Of a DNA stretch of 64,000 bases, positions 46,118 through 58,430 are shown piece by piece; within the stretch, counting starts at the first letter, position 1; each line of letters opens with the position of its first letter. The stretch is taken from contig JAIXMR010000008.1 of the NCBI GenBank assembly GCA_025677835.1, positions 62,001 to 126,000 of the forward strand, written 5' to 3'. The position numbers and the translations under genes are program-made. The notes under the pieces were generated by a model, which saw only the letters and a program-made list of their open reading frames with translations, had not been told where the DNA came from and did not search any database. This stretch comes from Sporodiniella umbellata (lineage: Eukaryota; Mucoromycota; Mucoromycetes; Mucorales; Rhizopodaceae).

Positions 46118-46583
46118 GCGTTATTGTTCGTATATCAATGCTCCTATTTACCTTGAACAGCCTGGACCGCCATTAAACCAGATAATCTATACCATAGCTT
46201 TGCGCTTAGCTTTTTTTTTTCTTCTTTTGTATATATCGAAATATACCGTTTTTTCTGTGGTTGTTTTGTCTTCTTGTTCCAACATCCAAAAGAACATGTT
46301 TGCGTTACTTTTTGTTGACATTTCAATGTGGCTGCAAAAAAAAAAAGAGAGAAGTAAATTGAGTTTGCTTTAGTCGAAAAAAGAGTAGCTGTTTACCCTG
46401 CATATTGAGAAAAACCGAGTGTGTTGATGTCGATTCCAGGCAAAGATGTGATTTTGTAATCTTCCGCTAACGACGATAAAAGCTCTTTAGTATACAATTC
46501 ATTTTGAAATAGACGGTCCACTTACCCTTTTGGCACATAAATCCAGCCAGGGCTGCTAGTGCCAAGAAAACTTGTTTCTTCAT
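43783..46583 (-). CDS. KEX1: Kex1-type serine carboxypeptidase, Golgi membrane-anchored
   Basis: Fourteen small exons, all phase-consistent, in transcription order: 46583-46526, 46466-46397, 46331-46247, 46186-46152, 46070-45967, 45921-45641, 45551-45495, 45444-45329, 45269-45149, 45087-44974, 44917-44874, 44784-44700, 44630-44068 and 43978-43783. They give about 642 residues. It has a signal peptide, 'IIWFNGGPGCSS', the nucleophile 'LAGESYAGTYIP' (Ser about 170), the Asp block 'YSGEYDLICN' and the His block 'GTHMVPYDKP'. A Lys/Pro-rich linker leads to a membrane segment ('WFLGAFALSILGSLLLCCYC') and a highly acidic cytosolic tail. Kex1 removes C-terminal Lys/Arg from Kex2-cleaved pheromone and other precursors in the late Golgi. 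Introns here carry the longest homopolymers of the window. Confidence 0.95.
44815..44856. repeat. 42-nt T homopolymer (A-run in KEX1 intron)
   Basis: Uninterrupted T-run on the + strand inside the KEX1 intron 44785-44873; the longest mononucleotide tract seen in the window. Confidence 0.9.
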
Positions 46584-47189
46584 TACGTTAGAGTAGAAGA
46601 AAAAAAGAGAGAAGAAAAAAAGGAGTTAAAAAAAAAGTAAACAAACAGAGCCAAGCGAGTGAGTCCTAGAAAACTTTGGGATCTGTACAAGTGTATGTGT
46701 GCTTGTATGTTTTTTAGGAACATTTGAATCTCAGGTTGCCATTTTTTTTTTCTTTAAGCTTAATGACAAGTATTTTCAAGGCCAAAGCCGTGTAAAATGT
46801 TTTCTGTTTGCCAATACTCAAAGAAAAGGGAAACAGAGGTACTTGCTTTTGTACCTTTCAGCACCGATTTTTCTACTTTTTTTTTTTTTTTGTCTTTGTT
46901 TTTCTAAGAAAAAAAAAAACAAATAGACTAGCTTTGCGGACGTACCTATTCTTCAGGTAATCTAAAGCTTCATTAACACCTTGGATTTGAAGTTTGCCTG
47001 ACAAAAGCGGCTTTGTAATTCCATGTCTATTTTGGAAAGTCTATGTTTTCATTTTATTATCGGCAATTACTGACACGAATTAGAAATTCCTTGTACTCCC
47101 GGGAAATACTAGTATCTTTAGTCGAAGAAAAAAAAAAACAAAAGACTTTTGTTTACTCTTTGCTACTTTTGATATATTTTTGGTTGTTC

Positions 47190-47194
<5 letters not shown>

Positions 47195-47224
<30 letters not shown>
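47195..47224. repeat. (TA)n microsatellite followed by TG repeat
   Basis: About 15 TA units followed by a short TG run. Confidence 0.9.
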
Positions 47225-47236
<12 letters not shown>

Positions 47237-49318
47237 TTCTTTATATATGGTTGTACATATACATATATATGTGTGTGTGTTGATACTTGCTTACAAGGGT
47301 GTGTTCAGTTTTTATAATTCTTCAGTCCGCTAATGGAGCCCGGACACAGCAGCGTAGCTAGAACCCTGTCAACAGAAGGTGATACAGATCTGTTTGTGTT
47401 TTTTCACGACACAACCAATGTAATCGTCTTTTTAGAAATAAGTATTCTGTACTTGATGCAACCACTTTATCAACCAAACAAAACTGCGCTCTATACTTAA
47501 AAAACTCAAGTTGTTTGAAAATTTTCAAAAAAACGTAAAAATCTGCTACAATCTATAAGTTTCACGTCAATCTGTCAACTGTCCTGGGTTCTTTTAGAGT
47601 AAAATGTGATCGAAGCTTGTTATTATATTAAATGAAATGTGCGCTGTTACATAATGCGATTCTACTGTAACTTTTTATATGTGCTGGATATAGACTATTA
47701 CAAGAGAGAGAGAAAAGGTCCGAGATAAAACACGTTTTGCTTATTAAGAACCAATTGCTGGTAATGCGAAAAAGGAAAAGAGTAAAAGCATTATAGAGTT
47801 CCTCTATGGCTTTGTATAGAATTAAACGGCAACATTTTACGTATTTTTAGCTCATGAAAAGATAACAACTTTTTTTAGAGTAGGTAGCAAAGATAAGTTA
47901 CAACAAATATTGGCAATCGATGACATATTTGGTCTTGAGTTTTGCATTTAAGGCTTTCGATGAGTTCATTACTAAAACATCGTTTAGAACTAAACCTTAT
48001 TTAATGGAGGCCATGGTGAATTTATCCATTTGGATCTTTTTATAAAAAAAAAAAAGAAAAAAAGAAAAAAAAGCGTGCAAATTTGCAGAATATGGTCATT
48101 CTAGATCAAATATGAGTAATAAGCTATGTTTGTGCTTTTTTTGTTCTTGACGTAAAAAATACGTCAATATCCCCTTCTCTCTAGAAATGGCTTTCCTATT
48201 CGAAAGTCTTTGCTTAAACTAATTAGTGAAATTAGTTTCTGAAAAAAATATTAGAAAGAAAACTACCTACCTGTATCTCATATATAACAACGTATTTTGC
48301 TTGTTAAATTACTATGGCTATTCAATTCTTGTGTTCTTATCCTTAAACTTCAGCGATGTTATGCTTTTTGCTACCCTCATTATCCAAAAGTCCAGTAGAT
48401 ATCTTCTCATGATATAGCTGCTCTCTTTTAACACGTTCAATTCGTTGCGATAGATAAAAAAATGAACAACATGCATACTTACTCCCTGTAGTCCCCATGT
48501 ATTTAGAAATATTCGGCTGTTCTCTTTTACTTATCTTGTATAAATCGTATAAAAGCTCGGTTTTGATCTACATTCAGTCTTTGTTTTTACGCTCTTTTCA
48601 CAGGAATAAACATATCCGTATTTCTTTGGCTTTCTTTGACATATAGAAGGCGCCATCCATTTTTGTTCTCGATGTTTCTTATTCATCACCCGAAATTCTT
48701 CCTCAAATATTGACGACATTGGTGACCCAAAAGTACGTTTCACTTGTTCTAAGATTTAGATTTAATAAATATGCAGCTATAATCGAGCATATTAGGAGCA
48801 AGATCGCCTTTTTTTTCTTTTTTTTTTTGAGGACCGAATAGGTATTTTGGCTTCTTCCAAATGTTACATTTCAAATGACAATGCTCAAGAACTCAAACTT
48901 AAAATAGATATGGACTAAAGCACTAAATTTGTTATTTCGAAATAAAAGACCTCAATACGTCTTGGTAAGTCAGCGTGTATTCCACAAGCACTATTCCGTC
49001 TGTGCTTTATACAGTTTTTCAATCAACCAATATAAAAAATGTTTGAATAGCCCGAGAAACGCTTTCAAACATTTCTCGTTAAAGATGCCAAAGAGCTATG
49101 AACCGATATTTTACTTTTCTATTCATTTACTGATGTCAACAGTTATAAATGAATATGGTTTCTTTCCTGGTACTATATACCGTTCGTACTGATAGCGTCC
49201 GTGGATTTTAATGGGATAGCTCATTGAGGTTGTTTGGTTGACAGTTCAAAAGGAAGCAAAGCCGTATATCGTGGAGGAGAATAACACGAATATAACTGGA
49301 GTTAAAAGTTTCCTAATA

Positions 49319-49735
49319 TGTCAGATGATCCACTTGCTATTATGAATGACTGTAGAAAACAAGAGCAGCAGGCACTTTGAGACTATTTATAGACATATCT
49401 TTGTTATGATACAGGTAACATTTGTATGTGCACCATATACTCTAGCAGGGCTGCTATGTCTCTGGATTTTGGTGTAAGTTGTATATAGCCATAGATTAGA
49501 AGCTGCTTTAGCTAAATGCCTGTGTCACTTTTATGACATATTAGCATACATCATATTTTCTTTACCAATAGCCATGCTATACTCTTTTTATCCAAGGTTA
49601 CAGTCAACAATATCTACCGGCCGGACTGTATGATCAATTTAAACATGTATGTTTATTTAAAGGACCACTAGTTACACAATGGTCAAGATACTTGCCTCGT
49701 TTAAGTCTTTACCGTTTTAGGGGTGGTGGAATAAG
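49319..49735 (+). pseudogene. Possible decayed spliced gene, unidentified
   Basis: An ATG at 49319 starts 'MSDDPLAIMNDCRKQEQQAL', which stops at once. Shifting frame by one base continues 'ETIYRHIFVMIQ' up to a donor-like gtaaca. Further on, an acceptor at about 49571 opens a ~55-codon stretch ('YTLFIQGYSQQYLPAGLYDQ' onward) ending at a good donor (gtaaga) at 49736. The first part faintly recalls the start of RWD domains. This is a weak resemblance, not an identification. It could be a gene broken by a one-base insertion, or chance open frames. Confidence 0.25.
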
Positions 49736-50118
49736 GTAAGACGTAGATAGAAATGTACTATCTGTCACTCGTATTTTTTTTTGTCAAACCCTATTTTTAA
49801 TTGGATACATCTTCTTTTCTAACATTTCACCCATACTGATGTTTATTGTTATTTATAAACCGAGTACCAAATAAGAAATCTAAAATAAACAATAACACAC
49901 TCGAGCTTGACAAGAAGGGCAAGTGTAAGAAGGGTCATTTGAAAGCTCAAAATAGGATTTGAACAGCCGAATCATAACAATAATTTTCCTTATTTGTCCG
50001 TCTTTTTAGGACTCTGATAAAATGATGGACATATTTATTTAAATTTTCCTCTCTTTTATATCCTTTTTTTTTTTTTAAAAAAAAATAAACCCGTTCTTCT
50101 CTTTCTTCTTCATTGAAC

Positions 50119-51423
50119 ATGCACCAACATTACAACTCCACGACCGAAAAAAAGAAGCACCGAAATGCATTCAATTTTTTTTCAAAACAAAAGCCCGCCA
50201 AAGAAACCTATCTGATGGACGGTAAGCGCATTAAAATAGCAAAAAAAATTGTTGTTTGATAGACTGATTTAAATATTAGGAATATTCGGGGTACCACTAT
50301 GTGATGCTATAAAAATGGGCTCCACTCTTTGGGGGTTACATGTACCTGACCCAGTCTATTTATGTTTTCTGGAAATCTATAAAAGAGGTAATATGACAAC
50401 CATTGTTCTTGCTATTGCACAAAACTCTAATCAATTGCCTAGGTCTCAAAACCGAAGGCCTATTCCGACTTTCAGGTGCTACCTCAGAAGTGTCCGAGCT
50501 TGAAAGTCTTATAAACGCGTGCTCTAACGAAGAAAGAAAATTGATTGATCTGTCTAGCTACGACATCCATACTTTAGCCAGCTTATCCAAGAAATATTTA
50601 CGAGATTTACCCGAGCCTGTGATACCAAACAGTTTTCATGAGCAATTTCAATCTATAGGTAGTTTTATATATATATATATATATATGTATAATGATCGAC
50701 TATCTTACACACCATAAAGATTTAGAACACGATCATGTGATACATCAATTGGCTTCTATTGTTACCAGTCTACCTCTCGATAACCAACAACTGATCCATG
50801 TTATACTTATCATGGCAGCTCAAGTACAGAAATACATGGATCATAACATGATGGGTCCTGAAGCATTTGCCACCGTTTTTGCTCCGGTGTGTACAGGCCT
50901 GGAACACTCGCTAAAAGATATCAAAATCTCTACATCTTCTACCATCTCAACCACCAGTATTGGTAGCACATTCAAAAGACAAAAAAAGCGCGCCCATGCT
51001 CTTCAGCAGGCATCTGATATGATAGATCAGCACATCAAAAGGAACAAACACTGGACAGACATTTGGCGAATGATGATCGAAAGAAACGATTTCTTCATTG
51101 ACATTCTGGAAAGTAATTACCCTGTTACCTCAAATAGCACACATGAGCAAGCCAAAACGGTTGATATCGCTAGCTGGAGCCATCGACCTCACCATTACCA
51201 ATCCTATAGTAAGGGACTCTTCTCTCCAAGCTCCATACTCGTTGAAGAAGATGAGGCGTTTAGTTTGGATGACGAAGACGATCAATCCGTTCAAGGTATT
51301 CCTGTAGCAAAACCAAATGTCCAGCCTGTAGAGCCTTCTCGTCTACCAAAAAAAACTTCTTTTTTTCATTTCCCAAGACAAAGCACCGTAAGAAAGATAT
51401 TTATGACTAGCACCATCAGATGA
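50119..51423 (+). CDS. RhoGAP-domain protein
   Basis: Four exons, 50119-50221, 50280-50387, 50443-50658 and 50720-51423, give 376 residues. The domain begins at 'FGVPLCDAIK' and contains 'GLKTEGLFRLSGATSEV' with the catalytic arginine finger (Arg about 79). 'LSKKYLRDLPEPVIP' and 'MMGPEAFATVFAPVC' (the conserved N-L-A/V-x-V-F-x-P block) follow. It stimulates GTP hydrolysis by Rho, Rac or Cdc42, which control actin and polarity. The basic N-terminus is short and the C-terminal half is Ser/acidic and unstructured-looking. The third intron contains a TA repeat. Which GTPase it acts on cannot be read from the sequence. Confidence 0.93.
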
Positions 51424-52408
51424 AAGCATTAGAAAAGTAATTGGTCTTTTTTTCTCCTTTCTAAACAAAAAATACAAAACAAAAACAAAAAACACAAAAA
51501 CCTACAAAAACCTACAACTATACGTATCTGTTCGCGTACAGACACAAACGTAGCTACGCTCTCTTGTTTGACATCACCGCTCTGGCCCTATATTTATACT
51601 GTATTTATGTAACTCGTTTCTTCTCTCCTTCTCCGTATACTGTATATCTCAAGCTATGTTTCATGAAGCCCATCATAAACAACACATACGCACACACACA
51701 CACACACACACATACACATATATATATATATATATATAAGATTATATGACTTTACTCTCCTTTAGAAAAATAAACCTATAAAAATTATTTTTGGAACTTT
51801 TTGTCTTTTGCTATTTTTTTTTGGTAGTGCAGGTCTCTTGTTTGCAGAACGATGTGCAACACTAACCATCATCCATGTAGATCCTGGTAAGTTTTCAATC
51901 TGTCTATATGTGTATATATATATATAGTCCTTTATGAATACATGTGCATAAATATACATATAATATAAACATATATACAAAGAAGGAGACAGATCGAGAT
52001 ACTGTCTAAAACAAAAATTTTATGCTTGTACTATGCTGAGTTGCAATGCAGGCTCTTAAAGAGGGCTTGAAAGGTAGTGAAGCTTGGTCAAAACAAGGCA
52101 AAGTGTGTTTGTTCTAGTCTGTTGTAAGTATTTATAGCCTTTTTTTCTATGACATAAAAACAAGACGTTCGTCGACTCTTCAAAGAGAAAAGAGTGGTCA
52201 TGCCAAAAAATAGTCACAAAAGCCAGCTTTCTTTTTTTTTTTTTTTGTCTTAGCAATAAACTGATCCTTCTAAATGGAGTATAGTAAATGGTTTTCAAAG
52301 TAATAGTAGGCTGATGTTGTTCCTTTTTTTTTTTTTTTTTTTTTGGTTTTGTTTTATTTACAAAAGAGAGATGCATTTTTTTTTTTTCAGTCTAAACGGT
52401 GATTCTCC
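51424..52408. other. Convergent intergenic region with microsatellites
   Basis: About 1 kb between the RhoGAP and bL32m 3' ends. CA repeat at 51691-51711, TA repeat at 51719-51738, another TA repeat near 51912-51924, and T-runs near 52230-52245 and 52326-52344. No gene is seen. Confidence 0.6.
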
Positions 52409-52741
52409 TTATGCCAATTCAGCTTTTGTTTTCTTTTTAATATCAGAATAACATTTAGGACACAAATGATGCAAAAGCTTGTTACTTCCACAAGTAGGAC
52501 AGGCGGTGATGTTTTCCTTTTGTTTTAATCCCTTGTTGGAAGCACGCATACGTTTCTTTGAGTGAGATGTCTTCTTTTTTGGTGCAGCCCAAAGAAAGGC
52601 TTCTAACCAGCTGGGTATTTGGAAATCGTTGCGAATCACAGCATTGTTGGCAAATAAAGAAAGTGTTCCAAAACGAGAAGATTGGATCTTTAAAGTGTTT
52701 TGGAAGGGTCTGGTGGCCGTGATGACTGAGCGTAAACTCAT
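52409..52741 (-). CDS. MRPL32: Mitochondrial large-subunit ribosomal protein bL32m
   Basis: Single-exon 110-residue frame. A basic mitochondrial presequence-like N-terminus is followed by 'WAAPKKKTSHSKKRMRASNK', the L32 signature. A Cys4 zinc ribbon follows: 'CPTCGSNKLLHHLCPKC'. In yeast the precursor of MrpL32 is cut by the m-AAA protease after folding around zinc, which triggers mitoribosome assembly. The long N-terminal extension fits such a precursor. It shares a divergent promoter region with eIF2B delta. Confidence 0.95.
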   Translation of the reverse strand: MSLRSVITATRPFQNTLKIQSSRFGTLSLFANNAVIRNDFQIPSWLEAFLWAAPKKKTSHSKKRMRASNKGLKQKENITACPTCGSNKLLHHLCPKCYSDIKKKTKAELA

Positions 52742-53213
52742 CTTTATATGTGTATGCGTTCCAAAATAAAAAAGAAAAAAAATCTTTGAATGGACCCCCA
52801 GTCATACTCGGACTGTGACTGAGGAGTTTTCCTGGACTTTAATATTTTCGAGTTCCTGATAGCCAGAGTTTGATACCAGACCTGTCCACAACAACCAGTA
52901 ATGGTGTATGGAGTAGCTAAAACTTATCATACGGCTTTCAGTGCATTTTATCTGTACAAATATCCACGTACATTAGAAAGAAGAAAAAATTGTGCACCGA
53001 CCTTAAAAATATAAACAATCACGCAGTCAAGGTTGGTTTGAAAACCTCAAACTATCGTTACAACCACCTGTTTAAAAGAATACAGTGTATTTTGGACACA
53101 TTCCATATTACTGCTCCTAGTGTGGCTCATTGTAAATTTAAAACGCAGATGTATGTGCAAAAAAGAGTCACCAAAAGCTTTTCTTTTTTTTACCCAAAAA
53201 AAAAATAGAAGCA
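52742..53213. promoter_or_regulatory. Shared promoter region of bL32m and eIF2B delta
   Basis: A 472-bp gap between divergent start codons, so both promoters must lie here. No specific factor site was recognised. Confidence 0.5.
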
Positions 53214-55040
53214 ATGGACTCAGGTGCGCCAAAGTCGAACGTAAGATTCCCAAAAACAATGATTTCCTCATTCTGTTCAGCTAAAGTTTGTCTTTGCTTC
53301 TCTTTTTTCTTTTTTCTTTTGTGTCGGGGAAATATGTAGCCAGTAGGAATTCCTGTTCCTAATGCATCAAAAATAACAATGTCTGGTTCCCCTAACATGG
53401 GTCAGCCCATGAGTTCTTCTTATGAGACCCGTTGGCTGTCTACTGGAGATGAAGCTAAAAAAAATACACCCTCGATGCGTAGAAAAAGCGCAACAGCGGA
53501 GGAGGTCCCTACCATCAAAGAGCCTAAAAAGAAAGAAAACACCCGACCTGAAGGAAAAGACCAACCTGCAAAAAAATCACAAAAGGACATGACTAAGGCT
53601 GAGCGCCGTGCACTTCAAGAACAACAAAGAGCTGCTAAGGAAAAACAACGTACTACACCAAATCAAGCAAAAGGAGGAAAACAAGCTACAGAAAGCGATT
53701 CTAAAAAAGTCACCACTTCCACAGCCAACACTCCAAACAATGCCAAAGGCTCTTCTGACATCAAACAAAAAAAAGCCAAAGGCCAACAAAATCAAGTGCC
53801 TTGGCTTCTTCATTTGGATGCACCTAAACTGCCTGAGGCTAACAAAGATCTGCATCCTGCTGTAGTCCAGCTTGGTTTGTACTTTTCCGAACATAAAATA
53901 GTAGGCTCCAACGCTCGTTGTGTGGCTATGTTGGATATTTTCTCAAAGGTAGATTGATAAAAGATAGATACCCTGTACCGTCCTGTGTTCTGATGAACCA
54001 TTGTTATTCTCAATAGGTCATTGCTGATCACAAACCACCTTCCGACGCAACATTTTCTAGACATATTCAAAAACACCTGGACCCTCACATCGCCTATCTT
54101 TTGAACGTTCGACCCATGTCGCTTAGCATGAGGGAGTGTATTCGTTGGTTAAAGAAAGAAATGGCAGATATTGTAGAACAAGATCCTCCATTAAGCGACG
54201 ATGAAGCACGCACACGATTGATTGAACATATTGGACATTTCATTCGTGAGAGAATTACTATGGCAGACAAGCTGATTGTTCAAAACGGATTGCAAAAGAT
54301 TAAAGATGGTGATGTGATCTTGACTTACGCAAAATCGTCAGTTGTCGAAAGTCTCCTGTTAGAAACAAAGAAAAAGGGTATTGATTTTAGGGTGATTGTA
54401 GTAGACAGCAGGCCTTTACTTGAAGGCAAACATCTTCTTAAAAAACTGGTCGCTGCAGGTATCGACTGCTCTTATCACTTATTATCAAGTGTTTACGTTG
54501 CTCTCAAGTCTGTTACAAAGGTTATCATGGGTGCTCACGCTTTATTGAATAACGGTGCTGTCTATTCTCGTATCGGAAGTTCTATGGTAGCCATGGCTGC
54601 CAGCGACAAACAAATTCCAGTGATGATTTGCTGCGAAACATACAAATTTGTGAACCGTACTCAAGTAGACTCCTTTGTATTAAATGAGCTTGGGAATCCT
54701 GATGAACTTGTGCAGATACAACCACAACAACAAAACACATCTGTTCTCTCTACTTGGAGAGAAGAGCCTGATTTGCGATTACTGAATATCTTGTACGATG
54801 TTACACCCTCCAAATATATCTCCTTGGTGGTTACTGAAGTAGGTCTGATTCCCTGTACATCAGCACCAGTTGTAAGTTTTTTCTTAAAAATCACTTTATA
54901 CATATTTAAGTTTCTAATCGACTCTGTCTTCAATCACCTCTTTAGATCTGGCGTGAATACAAGTAAGTGTATTGCTATTTTAATTTTCTGTTTTTACTAA
55001 TATTCTTTGTAGTGAGGAATTCGGAAACCGTATTCATTAA
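53214..55040 (+). CDS. GCD2: Translation initiation factor eIF2B subunit delta
   Basis: Exons 53214-53240, 53340-53948, 54017-54871, 54946-54962 and 55013-55040 give about 511 residues. The 27-nt first exon ('MDSGAPKSN') joins in phase 0 to 'PVGIPVPNAS'. This extends the protein upstream of an ATG at 53379, which would otherwise be taken as the start. A long Lys/Gln-rich, low-complexity N-terminus precedes the eIF2B alpha/beta/delta fold: 'DVILTYAKSSVVESLLLE', 'FRVIVVDSRPLLEGKHLL', 'KVIMGAHALLNNGAVYSRIG', and 'YDVTPSKYISLVVTEVGLIP'. It is a regulatory subunit of the exchange factor that recharges eIF2 and senses eIF2-alpha phosphorylation. The last two exons are only 17 and 28 nt long ('IWREYN', 'EEFGNRIH'). 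Confidence 0.95.
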
Positions 55041-55126
55041 AAACTCCCGTAGATTCAATAAAATTTTACTTTTTTTTTAATTTTACTTCAAATTGCCATG
55101 TATTTATACATTTAGTATTATTATTA

Positions 55127-56231
55127 TTATTGGTCCTCTTTATAGGCCAAACCAATTTCTTTTCTCCAAGCGTCAACAGCAGCTACCTGCCCCATCGAGT
55201 CAGCCCAGGTCATGTATTTGCATTCGTGTTGACCTTGCAACACAGCTTCTGCTACTGCGTCAGCTTCTAAAGCAAAAACGTTTGTTTGATCTAAGGGGAC
55301 AGGTACAATTTCTTTTTCCTTTCCGTTCAGGAAGAGCTCAATTTGAACAGGACCCAGCTGTTCCAAATCAGGTCTCCACAAATTTTGGACTTTCAACGAA
55401 CCTTCGCTACCCAAGACCTCAACGCTTGAGTCAGCATCGCAAAAGATAGCGGTAAAGAGCTGGGCTGTGACACCATTTTCAAACTTAACCGAGGCAGTTG
55501 TCCATTCGTCAACCTTAGTATCTTCCTGAATAAATCCAGTGGCTTTGACTTGAACGGGATTGACGCCTTTAGTGCCTGACTCTTTAGTTATACCTGCAAT
55601 CAAGCGAGCAAAGGACATGGGGTCTACAGAACACTGTGAGCTCTCACGAATTGAACTCTTTTTCGATAAAAAAAAACTTACACCCTCCAACATCCAAAAT
55701 TGCTCCTCCGCCCATTTCGTTTCTCCACAGTCTTGACTCAGGACCTAAAGATCGACCATCGAAAGCAAAGCTAGCTTTGATGTGCTTTACCTGGCCAAGA
55801 ACGCCAGATTGAATCAGCTCAACTACCTTGTGCGTTTGAGGATGGCAGCGGTACATATAAGCCTCCATCACAAATACAGAGTTTTCTTTGGCAATTTCAA
55901 AAATTTGAGCTACTTGCTTTTGAGTCATACCCATGGGCTTTTCAATTAGCATATGCTTGCCAGCTTTAGCAGTGGCAAGAGCCAATTCAAAATGCTGGGG
56001 ATGAGGAGTGGAGATATAGACTATATCAACGTCTGGAGACTCCAAAAGCTTTTGATAGCTTTCAAAGCAGTAGCTAAGAGGAACGTTAAACTCGGATCCA
56101 AAAGCCTGAGCGCTTTGTGATGAACGACTGCCGACAGCTTGAAGTGCGCCTTTTTCAGAGACCTTCAATGCTTTAGCAAACATATGGGCAATGTTGCCTG
56201 TACCAATAATACCCCAACGTAAAGAATTCAT
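55127..56231 (-). CDS. Gfo/Idh/MocA-family NAD(P) oxidoreductase (dihydrodiol/xylose dehydrogenase-like)
   Basis: Two exons, 56231-55684 and 55640-55127, give 353 residues. The Rossmann start 'RWGIIGTGNIAHMFAKAL' has the GxGxxA motif, and 'IVYISTPHPQHFELALATA' and 'MLIEKPMGMT' follow, the EKP lysine being the family's catalytic signature. 'EAYMYRCHPQ' and 'GGGAILDVGG' match dimeric dihydrodiol dehydrogenase and fungal D-xylose dehydrogenase. It would oxidise a sugar or cyclic diol with NADP. The splice choice giving 'DVGGSQCSVDP' uses GTGTAAG as donor and is the only one that keeps frame. The 3' end is about 85 nt from the convergent eIF2B delta stop. Confidence 0.92.
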
Positions 56232-58430
56232 AGTAAATTTTACAAAAAAAGAAAAGAAAAGACTCCCTTAATATAACAAAAAAGGGTGCTAAGGGAAAAA
56301 AAAAAAGGGAAAAGAAACTAGAAAAAAAAAGAGGGTGGGAAGCCCTTCAACTGTTCTGGGTTCAAATTGCTTTCTCGTGTAATAGGCCTTCAAATTGATG
56401 TTTCAAACTTCAACAGAAAAAAAAACCCAGATAAGCATAAATTGCTGGTGACACTGATTCTGAGGGTAAAGCGACTGCAGTATCGTTTGCGGAATTTAAA
56501 AATGGCACAGTAAATGAATCAGGGCGGATACTACATTGTAAACGTATTTATCTATACACTTTGTTAGCTTTATATCTGTGTTGACGGTCTAGATAGCGGA
56601 ACAGCAACAAGAAATAAAATTTGAAGCTTTCCGGTTTTGCGCAATCAACGATGGGATATATTTAGTTGTAAGAAAAAAAAAGCTATGGTACGCAGGAAAA
56701 CAAAGTCAAAGTGATAAAAACTTTTAATGTAGATGGAAAAAACCTTATAGAAACACAGCTACATCTCAGCACCGTTTCCTTTCCTTTACCATTTTTTTCT
56801 GAATATACCGTGCTTATGTAATTTACCCCGGATATACCTATACCAAAACTGACCAACCTATCCCGCTGCTTGGGCTAGTCAGCTTTCTATTTTTTTTTAG
56901 TCCCAAAGTTTTGTAATCCCTCTGTTCTGAGAGGTAGTAAAATTACAAAAACTTAATGCTTGTATGGATTCGGTTGACAACCTATCGACTAACCTAGTTT
57001 TTTTAAAAAAACAATATAGATTTACTGTTGAGACCTCCATGATATACAGTGTTGTTTATTACTACTACTTTTGACTTCATACTTTTAAACAAAGGATCAC
57101 TCATTTACTGATTATGTTGCTATACCGTTTCTTTTAAAATGGTCCAGAAAGAGAAGCTTCGAGGGCGACTTCAATTGATTGTATGAGCGATTTAATAAAC
57201 CATTATTGAAAATATGCAACCAAACCCCCGCTTTGCAAAATTGGGAAAATAAAAAAGTGCGTTGTTTTAAAACTAGACTAGTATTTTACATGCAAACAGA
57301 ATCAACCATTGGGTTTTGTAGAGTACAAAAGCACAGGCTGTTTATTTTCATCCTAAAAACCGCCTTTTTTAGAAGCCTTTGCGAAAAATACAACCAACGC
57401 TGACACGATTGACATCTTCAAACTACCGAAATGTTGGCAAACGACATAAATCATAAGTAAATGACTAGACTTTTTTATTGGACTTTGGCAAATATGTTTG
57501 TTACTTGGGGCGCTGTGAAAAAAGCAGTTGATATCTGTTTTTCGTCTATTCTATCTCTTGCTCAAAGCTAAATACAACATATCGCCAATTGTTGTCTTGC
57601 CACTCGCTTTTATATGGATCTCATTTTCCATTTGCGGCAGAGACTATCATTCTAGTAACGCTACATTTATGATGCAGTCTCAAACCATAATTCTGTTACA
57701 TGTAGTACTTGGCGAAATAATTTAGCTGAAAGTACCAAACTTCAACTACATTTTCTAACCTTGAGAACTTTCGTGATTTTAAATCCAGAAAAAAGCGGCC
57801 AATATTTTTATTTTCAAATTGGCGGAAGATTTTGTCACATGACTAGTGGATGTTTGAGCTATTATTTTTCATTAATGCTGAAATCTAACGCTCTATCAAC
57901 TTGCACTCGCTCTGTATATAGGGTCGTCTGAAGTGATCATGCAAGAAAGTAATGCCTCAGGCAAAAAACTTCGTTGTAATAACAAGGCGGTTTTACACTC
58001 TATGCGAGCAGGCTGAAAGGGGAGATTGATTGATACAAGTGTATCTACCCAAAGGATATTTTGTGATGTTTTTACTTTACATAATCTATTTAGTTGACAA
58101 GGGAAAATCCAAGAGTTGTATTCAGCTGACAACCTACTATGTCTTATTAGCTCTGAAGTAACCACCTGCTGGTAGCTCCATGAGCAAAATATCATATGAA
58201 AACAAAAACTTATCTACTGAACAAACAAGTATCCCTTGTAATAATAATAATAATAACAATAAAGAATATAGTCTAGTTACTCAAATCGATAGTGAGTCGG
58301 AAAAATGACTTAATGGCTTTGAAACACTAGGGGACATTTTCTGCTTGTGACAGTAGTAATTAGCTGCTGAGGTTCAATGACAAGTCAGCGCACAAGCATA
58401 CTTCCCTCTTTCTTTCTTACCGATAAAAAT
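56232..58430. other. Gene-free stretch with a long hairpin
   Basis: About 2.2 kb without a recognisable gene. An interrupted inverted repeat lies at 56906-56954. The remainder is AT-rich with scattered short frames that do not splice into anything known. Confidence 0.5.
56906..56954. repeat. Inverted repeat forming a ~49-nt hairpin
   Basis: AAGTTTTGTAAT at 56906-56917 pairs with ATTACAAAAACTT at 56942-56954 (one extra A). Inside it, CCTCT at 56919-56923 pairs with AGAGG at 56930-56934. It may be a short foldback element, a structured RNA or chance in AT-rich DNA. Confidence 0.5.

Larger units (their letters stand above)
46584..50118. other. Long gene-poor stretch with possible relic exons
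   Basis: About 3.5 kb without a confirmed gene. A TA microsatellite lies at 47195-47224. Near 49319-49735 there are pieces that look like exons but do not form one frame (listed separately). The rest is AT-rich with no clear signal. Confidence 0.5.

Noticed and set aside
53168..53398. Minus-strand 76-codon frame with regular composition
   Set aside because: It is the shadow of the first two eIF2B delta exons and their intron.
57528..57725. Hydrophobic 65-codon frame
   Set aside because: Does not begin with a convincing start, has no homology, and is short enough to be chance.
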